Shown here piece by piece: positions 9,246-18,805 of a stretch of 64,000 bases of DNA. Origin of the DNA: Bacteroidales bacterium (GTDB taxonomy: Bacteria; Bacteroidota; Bacteroidia; Bacteroidales; WCHB1-69); contig JAFZZK010000036.1 of the NCBI GenBank assembly GCA_017615795.1, positions 54,247-118,246 on the forward strand, in the 5' to 3' direction. The position numbers and the translations under genes are program-made. The notes under the pieces are model-generated. The model made no database searches. It had not been told where the DNA came from and saw only the letters and a list, made by a program, of their open reading frames with translations. Each line of letters starts with the position of its first letter. Within the stretch, counting starts at the first letter, position 1.

Positions 9246-10679
9246 TTACTTTTCCTGAGCGGTATGTTTTAGTATAATATTGATTTCAGGATACTTGCAA
9301 GCAAGGTGTTGCGCAGTGCGCTCGGCAAAAAAGACAGAGCGGTGCTGGCCGCCCGTGCAACCAAAACTAACCATCAAGTGGTCGAAATGGCGTGTCAGGT
9401 AGTTGTCGACTGCCGCATCGACAAGCGCGAAGACATGCCGCTCAAAATCATGGATTTCGGGATGGGCGAGCAGGTACTCCTGCACGCATGCATCGCGGCC
9501 TGTGAAAGCGCGAAAACGTGGCTCGCGCCCGGGGTTGGGCAGCACGCGACAGTCGAAAACAAAGCCGCCGCCATTGGGCGAGGGATCCTGCGGGATGGCC
9601 GCCCGGTAGGAGAAGCTCTGCACCCGAACGGTCAACGTTGCCCCTGGCCGGTAAGGTTTTACAAAGTCAGAAGCAATAATTGCCCGCAAAGCAGACGTGA
9701 GTTCCGGCAAGGCCATCGGCAACTCGTAGTGGTCCAAAATGCCCTGCAAGTTGCGGACAGCAAACGGAATGCTCTGCAAAAAATGCGACTTCCGCTCATA
9801 GTAGCCGCGATAGCCATACGCACCCATCGCCTGCAAAATGCGGATGAGCACAAAACCCTGGAAATAGGACACGAAAGCCTTGCGGTCAACAGGCATGCGC
9901 TCCGAAAGAGTGTCAAGATAGACATTGAGCAGATGTTCCCGCAGGGCAGGCGACAGGTCAGCCCTGACCTGGTAGAGCAGCGAAGCGAGATCATATTGCA
10001 ATGCTCCCTTGCGTCCCCCCTGATAGTCGATGAAATAAACCTCCCCATCCTTGAGCATGATGTTGCGCGACTGGAAATCACGATAGAGGAAATAATCGCC
10101 GTCTGCCGTCAACAAGTAGTCCATCAGGGTGTTAAAGTCATCCTCCAGACGCTGTTCATTAAAAGGAACATTGGCGAGCTTCAGGAAAAAGTACTTGAAA
10201 TAGTTGAGATCCCACTGCATCGACTGCCGGTCAAAAGCGGCGCGCGGGTAAGCCACTGAAAAATCAAGTCCCTCTTTGCCTGACAGTTGCAGGGCGGGCA
10301 GGGCGCGCACAGCCTTTTCGTAATAGGCAATCGTTTCCGGCGACGCTCCCTTTTCTGTCCTGTTGGCAAAGAGATGATCGTAGAGGGTTTCATTGCCAAG
10401 GTCGCTTTGCAGATAGTGCATGTTGTCCGGCGCAACAGCGAGGAGTATGGGCACGGGAAAGCCTTTTTCCATGAAAAAGCGGGTATAGGAAAAGAAGGCA
10501 CGATTCTCTACGATATCATCGTTGAAGGCTCCGATGAGGGTGTTGCCATCCTGCAAGGCGATGCGATAATAAACACGGTGCGAGCCCGACTTGGGCAGTT
10601 CTACGATGTCTGTCACAGCTTGGCCCGTCAGAGTCTGTGCCAAGGAACGCAATTCTTCGATATTGGGGTTTTTTTCCAT
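9246..10679 (-). CDS. Sugar kinase-like (APH/AmgK) protein fused to a RapZ C-terminal domain
   Basis: Two-domain protein of 477 aa. Residues 1 to about 330 form an aminoglycoside-phosphotransferase fold resembling AmgK-type sugar kinases: the catalytic loop is YRDFQSRNIM (D201, N206), followed by FIDYQGG (D218) and YDLASLLYQ. Residues about 345-477 match the C-terminal domain of RapZ (VRVQSFSY at the start, then FDCRVLPNPG, a GRD segment and GCTGGQHRSV near 443-452). In enterobacteria that domain binds glucosamine-6-phosphate. AmgK phosphorylates N-acetylmuramate or N-acetylglucosamine, so a role in amino-sugar or cell-wall recycling is a reasonable inference. The usual HRD His of the kinase loop is Tyr here. 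The N-terminal RapZ Walker ATPase domain is absent. Similar fusions occur in Bacteroidota; the substrate is not established. Confidence 0.88.
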   Translation of the reverse strand: MEKNPNIEELRSLAQTLTGQAVTDIVELPKSGSHRVYYRIALQDGNTLIGAFNDDIVENRAFFSYTRFFMEKGFPVPILLAVAPDNMHYLQSDLGNETLYDHLFANRTEKGASPETIAYYEKAVRALPALQLSGKEGLDFSVAYPRAAFDRQSMQWDLNYFKYFFLKLANVPFNEQRLEDDFNTLMDYLLTADGDYFLYRDFQSRNIMLKDGEVYFIDYQGGRKGALQYDLASLLYQVRADLSPALREHLLNVYLDTLSERMPVDRKAFVSYFQGFVLIRILQAMGAYGYRGYYERKSHFLQSIPFAVRNLQGILDHYELPMALPELTSALRAIIASDFVKPYRPGATLTVRVQSFSYRAAIPQDPSPNGGGFVFDCRVLPNPGREPRFRAFTGRDACVQEYLLAHPEIHDFERHVFALVDAAVDNYLTRHFDHLMVSFGCTGGQHRSVFFAERTAQHLACKYPEINIILKHTAQEK

Positions 10680-10727
10680 AAAAGTCAGGAACTGTTTCGG
10701 ATACTTAAATTAGCCATCGACAGATGC

Positions 10728-10755
10728 AAAAAAAGGAGAGCCGCGCTCTCCTTTT
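10728..10755 (-). terminator. Rho-independent terminator after the C10 protease gene
   Basis: On the minus strand a stem AAAAGGAGAGC / GCTCTCCTTTT with a 3-nt loop is followed by a T-run, about 22 bp beyond the stop codon at 10777. Confidence 0.8.
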
Positions 10756-10776
10756 CAGTATCAAAGATTGTTTCAA

Positions 10777-13065
10777 TTACTCAACAATGAATTTGCGGAT
10801 AACCTTGCCCTTTTCATTTTGGAGGTTGAGGAAATAGAATCCGCTGGAGAGACTGCTGATGGAGATGTCGTGGGTCTCGGTGCCACCACCGAAGGAAATC
10901 TGCTCGGTGCGGACGATCTTGCCAGTCATGTCAACCACAGTGGCGGTGAAATCTTGTGCGTTGTCGCCTTCAATGTTGACGTGCAACACATTGGTGGCAG
11001 GATTCGGGTAGGTGGTCACGTTTGCGATGTCGTTGTGCTCGTCAATGCCGGCAATTTTCCAGAATTCCATTTCGAAGCCTTCGCCTTCAATCCAGTTGTC
11101 GGTGTTAAATTTGACAAGAACTCTGGGGGTATTCACCGTAATGACACCATTGGGAACATTGTTGTTGTCGAAATGAGCCAAAACAGGATAGTCGCTATTG
11201 GAAGAGCCATCATAGATGTCAATGAAATCACCGGCTTTAAGATCGAATTTTTGGAAATAGAAGTTGTAGCCGGCTGCTTGCGGCACGCGGAGTTGCCATT
11301 GGCAAGAGTGCAGTGCCTTATACGGATTGTTGTTGCCTTGCTGGTTGCCGGGTTTGTCCGTGAAGACGCCAAACCATTCGTCGGTGGTAATAGGTGTGGA
11401 AACAGCAGCACAGCCCGGGGTGGAGATATTTTGAGCCTCATAGCTCAGCACGAAACCGTAGTCTGTCAAGCTGTCGCCATTGGTCATGAAAACCACCAGA
11501 ACGCTGTCTGCGTCAATGGGCAATGCTGCGGGAAGTGGCAAGCCTTGGTAGTCACCATGGACACTTTGAGTTCCGCTTGTATCGTAGGAGTAATTGGTAT
11601 AGTTATTGCAAGCGGCCATCAGATAACTTTGCTCGTACATACCGGCCGGAGTGCCGGTGGCAGTGCCACCATTATAGACGATGACTTTGTCGCCCGTTTG
11701 GAGTTTGAGCTTGTCGAATGTCAAGACGTAACGGGAAGCATCAGGGGTAGCAATGACCCAGCTACGGTTGGTGTTCGGTTGATACTTCATATTACCAGCA
11801 CCATCACTGATGGTACCTTTGGCTGCCGTAATGCGCACATGGCCAGAGGTGGGTTTCACAATGTCCTCATCTGCAGGAGCTAATCCTGTCATAAAGGATT
11901 CAGAATTCTCATTATTAAAGTTTCCATAATTGACGGTAAGCATGTTCTTGATATTGTAGAAGCCATTGCTGCTACCATTCCAACCCCAATTTACGTGGAA
12001 ATATGTGAGGGAGTCGTTGATGGTGGTGTATCCATCCACGATCCAAGCATGACCGCCTTCGGTTGCATTGTTACCAGAGAAGAAGAGCGGACGACGAGCA
12101 TCGAGTTCGCTCTTTGCCAACTCGGTCCAACTTTGAAGGCTGCCACCTTCTTCAATGAAAGTGGAATACTCTTTGAACTGTGCATCTTGGGAGTAGTAGA
12201 AGTTGTTTTGCAGAGCGGTGATGGCATCTTCGGATTGTGAACCGGAACCATCATGTCCATAGCTCATGCGGACGGAAACGCCTGCATTATAAATAAGCTT
12301 TGCCAATTCTCCATTGTATGAGTCAAGTCTGTTGGACATAGCATCATAGGTGTATGTCTGTTGAGCGAAGCTTACCTGTTGGGCAGGATAGGTGTAAATG
12401 AGTTCACCATCCTCATATTCGCGGGGAATGTAAGCAACACCACCGAAACCATGCTCCGGGAAACGATAGTAGTACATGATGTTGGCCATGGTGAGGGCAA
12501 CACAACCCACAGGGCAACGATAGTCCATGTTGCTTACTGGATTTGAGCTGAAGGGACACATGGCGTTGTAGTAAGTCTCCTGCGTCCATGTGGTGGTCAC
12601 CAGCGGCTCCACACAAGGAGTGCCCTTGGGACCCTTGGTGTCAATACGGAAGTTGCTGTTGGCATATTTGTTCCACGCTGCAGCAGCTTCTGGAAGAGCC
12701 AATGAGGGATTTTCGTTCAAGATGGACAGTTGCTTTTTGAACTTGTTGCAATAATAATCAGCACCAGTACCCGGCTCGAAATTGGCTTCCAAGGAGTATG
12801 CCAACACGGGAGTGGCGAGATCCGTTGCAGAAACAATTGCAAATCCCTTTTCACCAACCTGGAAGCGATAAAACAGGGGCGTTCCATCCACGTCATACTC
12901 GGTATAGACATGAGTCATGGAAAGGCCTTTGGCGTTCTGTGTGCCGATGCGCTCATACAGGAAATTCCGAGACGCGTTCATGGCGGTCTCAACGGACACC
13001 ATGTTCTGGGAAAATCCGAACAAGACCAGCATTACCAATGCAAAAGAGAGAATAAATTTTTTCAT
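10777..13065 (-). CDS. Secreted C10 (streptopain-type) cysteine protease with two CUB-like domains and T9SS tail
   Basis: Extracellular cysteine protease, 762 aa. It has a signal peptide (residues 1-19), then a streptopain-like propeptide to about 140. The C10 catalytic domain follows: C188 in CPVGCVALTMANIMYY and H339 in EGGHAWIVDGY, with HVNWGWNGSSNGFY downstream. Two beta-sandwich regions resemble CUB domains, about 408-545 (YVLTFDKLKLQTGDKVIVYNG) and about 548-670 (FYFQKFDLKAGDFIDIYDGS). The last 80 residues are a T9SS type A sorting domain (YPNPATNVLHV, then SGFYFLNLQNEKGKVIRKFI). The protein should cross the outer membrane by the type IX system. The gene is monocistronic: -7 box at 13113-13120 and a strong terminator at 10728-10755. 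Relatives include Prevotella interpain and Porphyromonas periodontain; substrates here are unknown. Confidence 0.93.
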   Translation of the reverse strand: MKKFILSFALVMLVLFGFSQNMVSVETAMNASRNFLYERIGTQNAKGLSMTHVYTEYDVDGTPLFYRFQVGEKGFAIVSATDLATPVLAYSLEANFEPGTGADYYCNKFKKQLSILNENPSLALPEAAAAWNKYANSNFRIDTKGPKGTPCVEPLVTTTWTQETYYNAMCPFSSNPVSNMDYRCPVGCVALTMANIMYYYRFPEHGFGGVAYIPREYEDGELIYTYPAQQVSFAQQTYTYDAMSNRLDSYNGELAKLIYNAGVSVRMSYGHDGSGSQSEDAITALQNNFYYSQDAQFKEYSTFIEEGGSLQSWTELAKSELDARRPLFFSGNNATEGGHAWIVDGYTTINDSLTYFHVNWGWNGSSNGFYNIKNMLTVNYGNFNNENSESFMTGLAPADEDIVKPTSGHVRITAAKGTISDGAGNMKYQPNTNRSWVIATPDASRYVLTFDKLKLQTGDKVIVYNGGTATGTPAGMYEQSYLMAACNNYTNYSYDTSGTQSVHGDYQGLPLPAALPIDADSVLVVFMTNGDSLTDYGFVLSYEAQNISTPGCAAVSTPITTDEWFGVFTDKPGNQQGNNNPYKALHSCQWQLRVPQAAGYNFYFQKFDLKAGDFIDIYDGSSNSDYPVLAHFDNNNVPNGVITVNTPRVLVKFNTDNWIEGEGFEMEFWKIAGIDEHNDIANVTTYPNPATNVLHVNIEGDNAQDFTATVVDMTGKIVRTEQISFGGGTETHDISISSLSSGFYFLNLQNEKGKVIRKFIVE

Positions 13066-13112
13066 TATGATACGATTTTGATAAATAATAATCTATACTT
13101 TCAAAAAGTTGC

Positions 13113-13120
13113 CAAAAGTA
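13113..13120 (-). promoter_or_regulatory. -7 box for the C10 protease gene
   Basis: TACTTTTG on the minus strand, 48 bp upstream of the ATG at 13065. Confidence 0.5.
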
Positions 13121-13198
13121 CAAAAAAATTTAAAATGGCACTTTGTTATCTTGTTTTTTGTAATGTGTTGAATTCTCGTTGTTTACAAAGCAGGCGAC

Positions 13199-14230
13199 TT
13201 ACTTAAGCAGAATATCCACACCCTCTTTGTCCGTCACACGACCTATGACACTGGCCTTTTCGCCCAGTTCGTTGAAGAGGGAAACCGTCTGTTCCGCATC
13301 TTCGGGACGGACGACAGCAATCATGCCGATGCCCATGTTGAAAATGTTGAACATTTCCCGATGGTCGACTTTTCCGTATTTTTCGAGAAATGGGAAGACA
13401 GGGGGCATTTCCCAGGTGCCCTCTTCAATATGGATGCCTTGCCCTTCGTGGAGCACACGGGGAATGTTCTCGTCAAAACCGCCACCCGTGATGTGACAGA
13501 TGGCATGGACGTCGATCTTCTCCAAGACCTGCAGCACAGGCTTGACATAGATCCGGGTGGGTGTAAGCAACACGTTGCCAAGCGTGTCAGGCAGACCGTC
13601 GTATTGCTTGCCAAGATCCAAGTGGTTGTCCTTGAACACAATTTTGCGCACAAGGGAGAAACCGTTCGAGTGAACTCCGGTGGATGCAAGCCCCACAAGA
13701 ATGTCACCCACCTGAACCTTGGAGCCGTCGATGAGTTTGGATTTCTCGACAGCACCCACGGTAAAGCCCGCAATATCGTACTCGTCTTCGCTGTACATGT
13801 CGGGCATCTCGGCGGTCTCGCCACCAATGAGAGCGCAATTGGACATGACACAGCCGTCGGCCACGCCCTTGACGATAGCTTCAATCTTGGCAGGGTCGTT
13901 CTTCCCCACAGCGATATAATCGAGGAAGAAAAGCGGAGCCGCACCTTGGGCGAGCACATCATTGACGCACATGGCCACGGCATCCTGTCCGATGGTGTCG
14001 TGCTTGTCCATCATGAAGGCGATTTTCAGTTTGGTGCCCACACCGTCGGTGCCGCTGACCAAGATGGGTTCCTTGTAGTTGAGCGAGGCAAGGTCGAACA
14101 TGCCGCCAAAACTACCGATATTGCCCATCATGCCGGGCCTTTGTGTGGCTGCGATGTGTTTCTTGATGCGTCTGACCGACTCATAGCCAGCCTCCAATGT
14201 TACGCCAGCCTCTTCGTATGATTTTGCCAT
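13199..14230 (-). CDS. purM: Phosphoribosylformylglycinamidine cyclo-ligase (AIR synthetase)
   Basis: Step five of purine synthesis: ATP-dependent ring closure of FGAM to AIR. At 343 aa it has the normal length. It shows the PurM/ThiH-fold ATP-binding features [14 protein letters not shown] near residue 59, [23 protein letters not shown] near 83-105, [12 protein letters not shown] near 135 and [14 protein letters not shown] near 247. The gene lies 27 bp after queA and may be read from the queA promoter. No other pur gene adjoins it, but purN occurs elsewhere in the window (49128). Confidence 0.97.
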   Translation of the reverse strand: MAKSYEEAGVTLEAGYESVRRIKKHIAATQRPGMMGNIGSFGGMFDLASLNYKEPILVSGTDGVGTKLKIAFMMDKHDTIGQDAVAMCVNDVLAQGAAPLFFLDYIAVGKNDPAKIEAIVKGVADGCVMSNCALIGGETAEMPDMYSEDEYDIAGFTVGAVEKSKLIDGSKVQVGDILVGLASTGVHSNGFSLVRKIVFKDNHLDLGKQYDGLPDTLGNVLLTPTRIYVKPVLQVLEKIDVHAICHITGGGFDENIPRVLHEGQGIHIEEGTWEMPPVFPFLEKYGKVDHREMFNIFNMGIGMIAVVRPEDAEQTVSLFNELGEKASVIGRVTDKEGVDILLK

Positions 14231-14257
14231 ATTTCGTTGATACTATGATTTTTAAAC

Positions 14258-15331
14258 TTAAAGTATAAGCATCGCGTCGCCGTACGTCAGAAAACGATAC
14301 TTCTCTGCGACGGCCTCCTTATAAGCGCGCATCACAAACTCGTAGCCGCCGAAAGCCGCAACCATCATAAGCATGGAACTTTGGGATGCATGGAAATTGC
14401 TGACCATGGCGTTGCCAACCATGAAACGATATGGCGGATAGATGAACTTGTTGGTCCAGATCTCCTCCTGGCCGTTCATCTCGGTGGTCTTGACGTGACC
14501 GTTGACATACACGGAAGATTCGAGAGCCTTCATAGTGGTAGTGCCGACGACCACAATCTTGTGACCGTCGTCCTTGGCCTTGTTGATGGTGTCGGCAACA
14601 TCGGCACGGATAATCATGCGCTCGGAATCGGCCTTGTGCTTGGACAAGTCCTCGACATCAATGTCGGTGAAATTGCTGAGACCGGCATGCAGCGTGACGT
14701 AAGTACGCTCGATACCCTTGATTTCCATACGTTTGAGCAATTCACGGCTAAAGTGGAAACCGGCGGCAGGAGCCACAACGGCACCCTCCTCAGAGGCATA
14801 GATAGTCTGGTAGTCTGTGGCATCCTCCGGCTCTATCTCGCGCAACCGCTGGATATCTTCCGGCACGGGCGTGGTGCCTATTTCCATGAGCTTTTTCTTG
14901 AAGGCGTCGTGGTCACCGTCGAAGAGAAAGCGGAGCGTTCTGCCCCGGGATGTGGTGTTGTCAATAACCTCGGCCACCAGGCTGTCGTCTTCGCAGAAGC
15001 ACAACTTGTTGCCAATGCGGATTTTGCGGGCCGGGTCGACCAGCACATCCCACAAGCGACTCTCGGCATCCAACTCGCGCAACAAGAAAACGCGAATCTT
15101 GGCGCGTGTCTGCTCCTTCTCACCATACAGCAAGGCAGGAAAGACACGAGTGTTGTTCATGACAAACAAGTCACCCTCGTCAAAATAGTCAATGATATTC
15201 TTAAACAGTTTGTGCTCAATGGTTTGCGTTTTGCGATCGAGCACCATCAAACGAGCTTCGTCACGTTCTTGAGTGGGGTGCAGGGCGATGAGTTCCTGCG
15301 GTAAATAGTACTTGAATTCTGATAATTTCAT
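14258..15331 (-). CDS. queA: tRNA preQ1(34) S-adenosylmethionine ribosyltransferase-isomerase
   Basis: Transfers and isomerises the ribosyl part of SAM onto preQ1 at the tRNA wobble position, giving epoxyqueuosine. The protein is 357 aa from the ATG at 15331 ([20 protein letters not shown]). A 7-residue longer reading overlaps the promoter leader and is not favoured. Recognisable blocks are [15 protein letters not shown] near 65, [14 protein letters not shown] near 185-200, THAGLSNF-type [15 protein letters not shown] near 220 and [19 protein letters not shown] near 320. The -7 box TATCTTTG is at 15350-15357. Confidence 0.97.
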   Translation of the reverse strand: MKLSEFKYYLPQELIALHPTQERDEARLMVLDRKTQTIEHKLFKNIIDYFDEGDLFVMNNTRVFPALLYGEKEQTRAKIRVFLLRELDAESRLWDVLVDPARKIRIGNKLCFCEDDSLVAEVIDNTTSRGRTLRFLFDGDHDAFKKKLMEIGTTPVPEDIQRLREIEPEDATDYQTIYASEEGAVVAPAAGFHFSRELLKRMEIKGIERTYVTLHAGLSNFTDIDVEDLSKHKADSERMIIRADVADTINKAKDDGHKIVVVGTTTMKALESSVYVNGHVKTTEMNGQEEIWTNKFIYPPYRFMVGNAMVSNFHASQSSMLMMVAAFGGYEFVMRAYKEAVAEKYRFLTYGDAMLIL

Positions 15332-15349
15332 TGTGCAAAAATTGGCGTG

Positions 15350-15357
15350 CAAAGATA
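15350..15357 (-). promoter_or_regulatory. -7 box for queA-purM
   Basis: TATCTTTG on the minus strand, 19 bp upstream of the queA ATG at 15331. Confidence 0.5.
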
Positions 15358-15467
15358 CAACAAAAAAGGGCTTTTGTCAAGTCCTTTTAAGTGTTTTTAA
15401 GAAAAAAATTCAACCCTTCGTGTCGGGAATCCGGGCACGATGCATTCCGGCGCGACAAATTGGGTGC

Positions 15468-16331
15468 CTACGGGCGCAAACGCCTGTGGTTGAGAAAGCG
15501 ATTTTCCTGGCTGATGACCCGCAGACGTTCCATCGTTTCGGGTGAAAAAAATGATTCCGACACTTTCTCTTCCAAATAATCAACGGCCAAATCGTTAGGA
15601 TGATTGAGGTCTTTGGCATAAAAGCGATAATCGCGCAGGTCATCGATGAGATACTCGTATGCAGGGAAATAGAATGTGTTTTCCTCATCCACCAACTTTT
15701 CTTCAGCCAGCAGGAGAACAGCCTTGCTGAGCGTGTTTTCGTGCATGCCGTCGCCCGCATGGCGCACGGGACTCACCGTGAAAACCACCTTGATATCGGG
15801 GCGCACAGCGCGAACCGCTTGCAGTGTGGTGTTCCACAGGGAGACTATCTTCTTGACATCGAGGCGCAGGCGTTCGAACTGGTAGTTGGGGATCTTGTGA
15901 CAGTTGGCCACAATGAGGTCGCGCGGCGTGTATTTGTAGCAAAATGCGGTGCCAAACGTGATGAAAAGCACATCCGTTTCTCTGAAAAACCGGGCAGCGC
16001 ATGCCAGTTGCTCATCTATATTGCGCTCGAACTCTTCGAAATTCTCGCGAGAGAACTTTCCATGGTGCGCGAAACTAACCCACAAATCCTTGTTTTTCAA
16101 GAAATAACGATCTTTATCAAACGATTCTGGATGAATCAGTATGCGGAGGGCGTGGTCTATGGAAACAGGGTTGAATAGCACACCGAAGGGATTGGAGCAG
16201 ACTTGAAAACGATGGCGATGGAAATAGCTGCCGATATTGTCGGAAAAACAGGAGCCGAGCAGCATAATCTTGCTGTCGTAGCTGATCTCGAACGGATACT
16301 GCGGGGCGGGAATGTTGGTGCGAAAAATCAT
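15468..16331 (-). CDS. GSCFA domain protein
   Basis: A 287-aa protein of the GSCFA family, named for the motif seen here as LLGSCFSDNIG near residues 25-35. The family is related to SGNH/GDSL hydrolases: the Ser of GSCFSDN would be the nucleophile, and a DLNHPNDLAVDY segment near 255 carries the Asp/His pair of block V. No signal peptide is visible, so it is probably cytoplasmic. The substrate is unknown; an acyl-ester hydrolase activity is only inferred. It begins 9 bp after pcrA ends and is likely co-transcribed with it. Confidence 0.9.
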   Translation of the reverse strand: MIFRTNIPAPQYPFEISYDSKIMLLGSCFSDNIGSYFHRHRFQVCSNPFGVLFNPVSIDHALRILIHPESFDKDRYFLKNKDLWVSFAHHGKFSRENFEEFERNIDEQLACAARFFRETDVLFITFGTAFCYKYTPRDLIVANCHKIPNYQFERLRLDVKKIVSLWNTTLQAVRAVRPDIKVVFTVSPVRHAGDGMHENTLSKAVLLLAEEKLVDEENTFYFPAYEYLIDDLRDYRFYAKDLNHPNDLAVDYLEEKVSESFFSPETMERLRVISQENRFLNHRRLRP

Positions 16332-16339
16332 TGTTTCAA

Positions 16340-18685
16340 CTATTTGGGTATTATCAACTTGGCAAACTTAAGCAAAAGTGTTTTGAGGCCGACGGTGTCG
16401 AAATTCACTTGGGCTTTCGCATCGGGTCCAAAACCATCTATTTGCTGCACCTGGCCATAACCGAACTTGCTGTGGTATACGCGCACACCAGGCTGGATCT
16501 GGTTATAGGTGGCCAGCGTGCCGATCTGGTCGAGACGCATATCCTGCGTGCTTTTCACCTGCGGCTTTGCAGAAGCCGGGCGGGACGGAGCCGGGCGGGC
16601 GGCGGCAGGCCTGAAACCGCCGAATCGCGGCTTGCGCTCCGCCTCGTGGTCTCCCCAAAAACCACCCCTGCCCTCCGACGCTTTTTGGGTGACATTTAGG
16701 TACTGTTTGGGAATCTCCTCCAAAAAACGGCTGTCCTCGCAAAATTGCAGAGTGCCAAAACGATAGCGTGTCTGCGCGCATGTGAGTATCACTTTCTTGC
16801 GGGCACGCGTCAGCGCCACGTAGAAAAGCCGGCGCTCCTCCTCCATCTCCTGCCGCGAGTTGACACACAAAGACGACGGAAAAAGATTCTCCTCCAAACC
16901 GGTGATGAAGACATAATCGAATTCCAACCCCTTGGCGGAATGGATGGTCATAAGACTGACGCGGTCGGCACCCTCCTCGGCGTTGTTCTCATCCTCGTCA
17001 CTCAACAGGGCGATGGACTCCATGAAATGATCCAATGAAGGGAAGTAATCTTCGATCAGTTCGCCCGTGCGTTCGTCAAAGCTGCTTTCCGGTTCCTTCT
17101 CGATGAAACCCTTGATGGAGTCGAGCAGCTCCTCGAGGTGGTCTACGCGCTCCTTCTCGTCGGTGTTTTCCTTGAGCATCTTGACAATGCCCGTCTTAAG
17201 GGCAATCTGCTTGGCTAGTTCGTACGCGTCGGTTGTGCGCAGTTGCGCGGAAAAGCCCTTGATCATGTCGGCAAACTCGATGAGCTTGTTGGTGACGGCA
17301 TTGCCCGCGCCAAGATCGTGTTTTACGGGGTTGGCCACGACATCCCAGAAATGGGCGTTGTGCTCCTGGGCGGTGGCGGCGATGCGGGAAACCGTAGTGT
17401 CGCCGATGCCGCGCATGGGGTAGTTGATGATGCGGCGCAACGACTCCTCGTCGTAATGGTTGATGGTCAGCCGGAAATAGGCCAGCATATCCTTGATTTC
17501 CTTGCGCTTGTAGAAGGAAAGCCCGCCATAGATCTTATAGGGGATGTTGCGTTTGACGAGAGCCTCCTCCAAGGTTCGCGACTGGATATTGGTGCGGTAA
17601 AGAATGGCAAATTGACGGTTGGTGGCATGCTCGACCATCTTGGTCTCGAAGATGGCATTGGCGACCGTAAAGGCTTCGTCCGTGTCGCTGTTAGAGTGAA
17701 CCACCTGGATGGGGGCGCCCACCTCATTACCGCTCCAGACCTCCTTGGGCATTTGGTCCTTGTTGTTCTTGATAATGGCGTTGGCGGCGTTGACGATGTT
17801 TTGCGTGGAACGGTAGTTACGCTCGAGCTTGTAGATTTGCGCGGTGGGGAAGTCGCGGCGGAAATTGAGAATGTTCTGGATGTTGGCGCCGCGGAAACCA
17901 TAGATACTCTGTGCATCGTCGCCAACCACACAAATGTTCTGGTGGGCGGCAGAGAGCTTCTTGACAATAAGATACTGCGCGAAATTGGTGTCCTGATATT
18001 CGTCGACAAGAATGTAGTTGTATCGGTTCTGATACTTGTAAAGCATGTCTGGGAAGTCGCGCAACAGAACATTCATGTAGAAGAGCAGATCGTCAAAATC
18101 CATGGCATCCGCCCTCCGCAGACGAGCGTTGTAACGCGCGAAAATCTCATGGATATGGGGCCTCCCGGAGGCAGCGTCGGCAACCATGATGTCTTTGTTG
18201 GTCGCATACTCCTCGGCAGACAGGAGGTTGGACTTAGCCATGGAGATGCGATTGAGGATAAAGTTAGGCGCATAAACCTTGGGGTCCAAGTTTATGTCCT
18301 TCACAATGTTCTTGATCAAAGACTTGGAATCGTCGGTATCGTAAACGGTCAGGTTGCGGGTAAAACCTATTTTTTCGGCTTCGGCACGCAAAATGCGGTA
18401 AAAAACGGAGTGGAAGGTGCCCATTGTGACGGCCTTGGCAACATCGCCGCCCACAAGCGACACGATGCGCGCGCGCATTTCCGCCGCCGCCTTGTTGGTG
18501 AACGTCAACGCCAGGACACGGTAGGGGTTGACATTGCGCGCCAACATGTACGCGATGCGGTAGGTGAGCACACGGGTCTTGCCAGACCCCGCGCCAGCCA
18601 ACACCATAACAGGACCATCTATTTGTTTTACAGCAAGTTGCTGCTGCTCGTTCAACTCCGACAATATGTGTTCTTCCTGCGTCAT
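16340..18685 (-). CDS. pcrA: UvrD/PcrA-type 3'-5' DNA helicase
   Basis: Superfamily 1A helicase used in nucleotide-excision repair and replication-fork maintenance, 781 aa. Motif I (AGAGSGKTRVL) lies near residues 30-40, motif II (LVDEYQDTN) near 225, motif III (GDDAQSIYGFRGA) near 255 and motif VI (VALTRARKKV) near 620. A low-complexity Arg/Pro/Ala linker near 670-720 precedes a C-terminal Tudor-like segment (VYHSKFGYGQVQQIDG), as in PcrA. The chosen ATG is 18685; a TTG 24 bp upstream lies beside the -7 box TAATTTTG (18707-18714) and is unlikely to be in the leader. The plus-strand reading over 17243-18700 is a shadow. Confidence 0.95.
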   Translation of the reverse strand: MTQEEHILSELNEQQQLAVKQIDGPVMVLAGAGSGKTRVLTYRIAYMLARNVNPYRVLALTFTNKAAAEMRARIVSLVGGDVAKAVTMGTFHSVFYRILRAEAEKIGFTRNLTVYDTDDSKSLIKNIVKDINLDPKVYAPNFILNRISMAKSNLLSAEEYATNKDIMVADAASGRPHIHEIFARYNARLRRADAMDFDDLLFYMNVLLRDFPDMLYKYQNRYNYILVDEYQDTNFAQYLIVKKLSAAHQNICVVGDDAQSIYGFRGANIQNILNFRRDFPTAQIYKLERNYRSTQNIVNAANAIIKNNKDQMPKEVWSGNEVGAPIQVVHSNSDTDEAFTVANAIFETKMVEHATNRQFAILYRTNIQSRTLEEALVKRNIPYKIYGGLSFYKRKEIKDMLAYFRLTINHYDEESLRRIINYPMRGIGDTTVSRIAATAQEHNAHFWDVVANPVKHDLGAGNAVTNKLIEFADMIKGFSAQLRTTDAYELAKQIALKTGIVKMLKENTDEKERVDHLEELLDSIKGFIEKEPESSFDERTGELIEDYFPSLDHFMESIALLSDEDENNAEEGADRVSLMTIHSAKGLEFDYVFITGLEENLFPSSLCVNSRQEMEEERRLFYVALTRARKKVILTCAQTRYRFGTLQFCEDSRFLEEIPKQYLNVTQKASEGRGGFWGDHEAERKPRFGGFRPAAARPAPSRPASAKPQVKSTQDMRLDQIGTLATYNQIQPGVRVYHSKFGYGQVQQIDGFGPDAKAQVNFDTVGLKTLLLKFAKLIIPK

Positions 18686-18706
18686 CTCGCTCTTTTTTAA
18701 AGGGTG

Positions 18707-18714
18707 CAAAATTA
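18707..18714 (-). promoter_or_regulatory. -7 box for pcrA
   Basis: TAATTTTG on the minus strand, 22 bp before the ATG at 18685. It overlaps the alternative TTG start at 18709. Confidence 0.45.
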
Positions 18715-18797
18715 CGAAATTTTCACCAACTATATTATGTTAATATCGTGTTAACAACTTTTTTCAATGGTGGGCTGATTTTTGTTAATTATTTTTA

Positions 18798-18805
18798 TAT
18801 TTTTG
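18798..18805 (+). promoter_or_regulatory. -7 box in front of the candidate structured RNA
   Basis: TATTTTTG on the plus strand, directly before the paired region 18806-18935. No open reading frame follows closely. No well-spaced -33 TTTG was found. Confidence 0.4.

Noticed and set aside
17243-18700. Long plus-strand open frame (485 aa)
   Set aside because: Antisense shadow of pcrA, whose helicase motifs are clear on the minus strand.
18686-18709. pcrA start at TTG 18709
   Set aside because: The codon overlaps the -7 box at 18707-18714, so it would not be in the mRNA; ATG 18685 is used.
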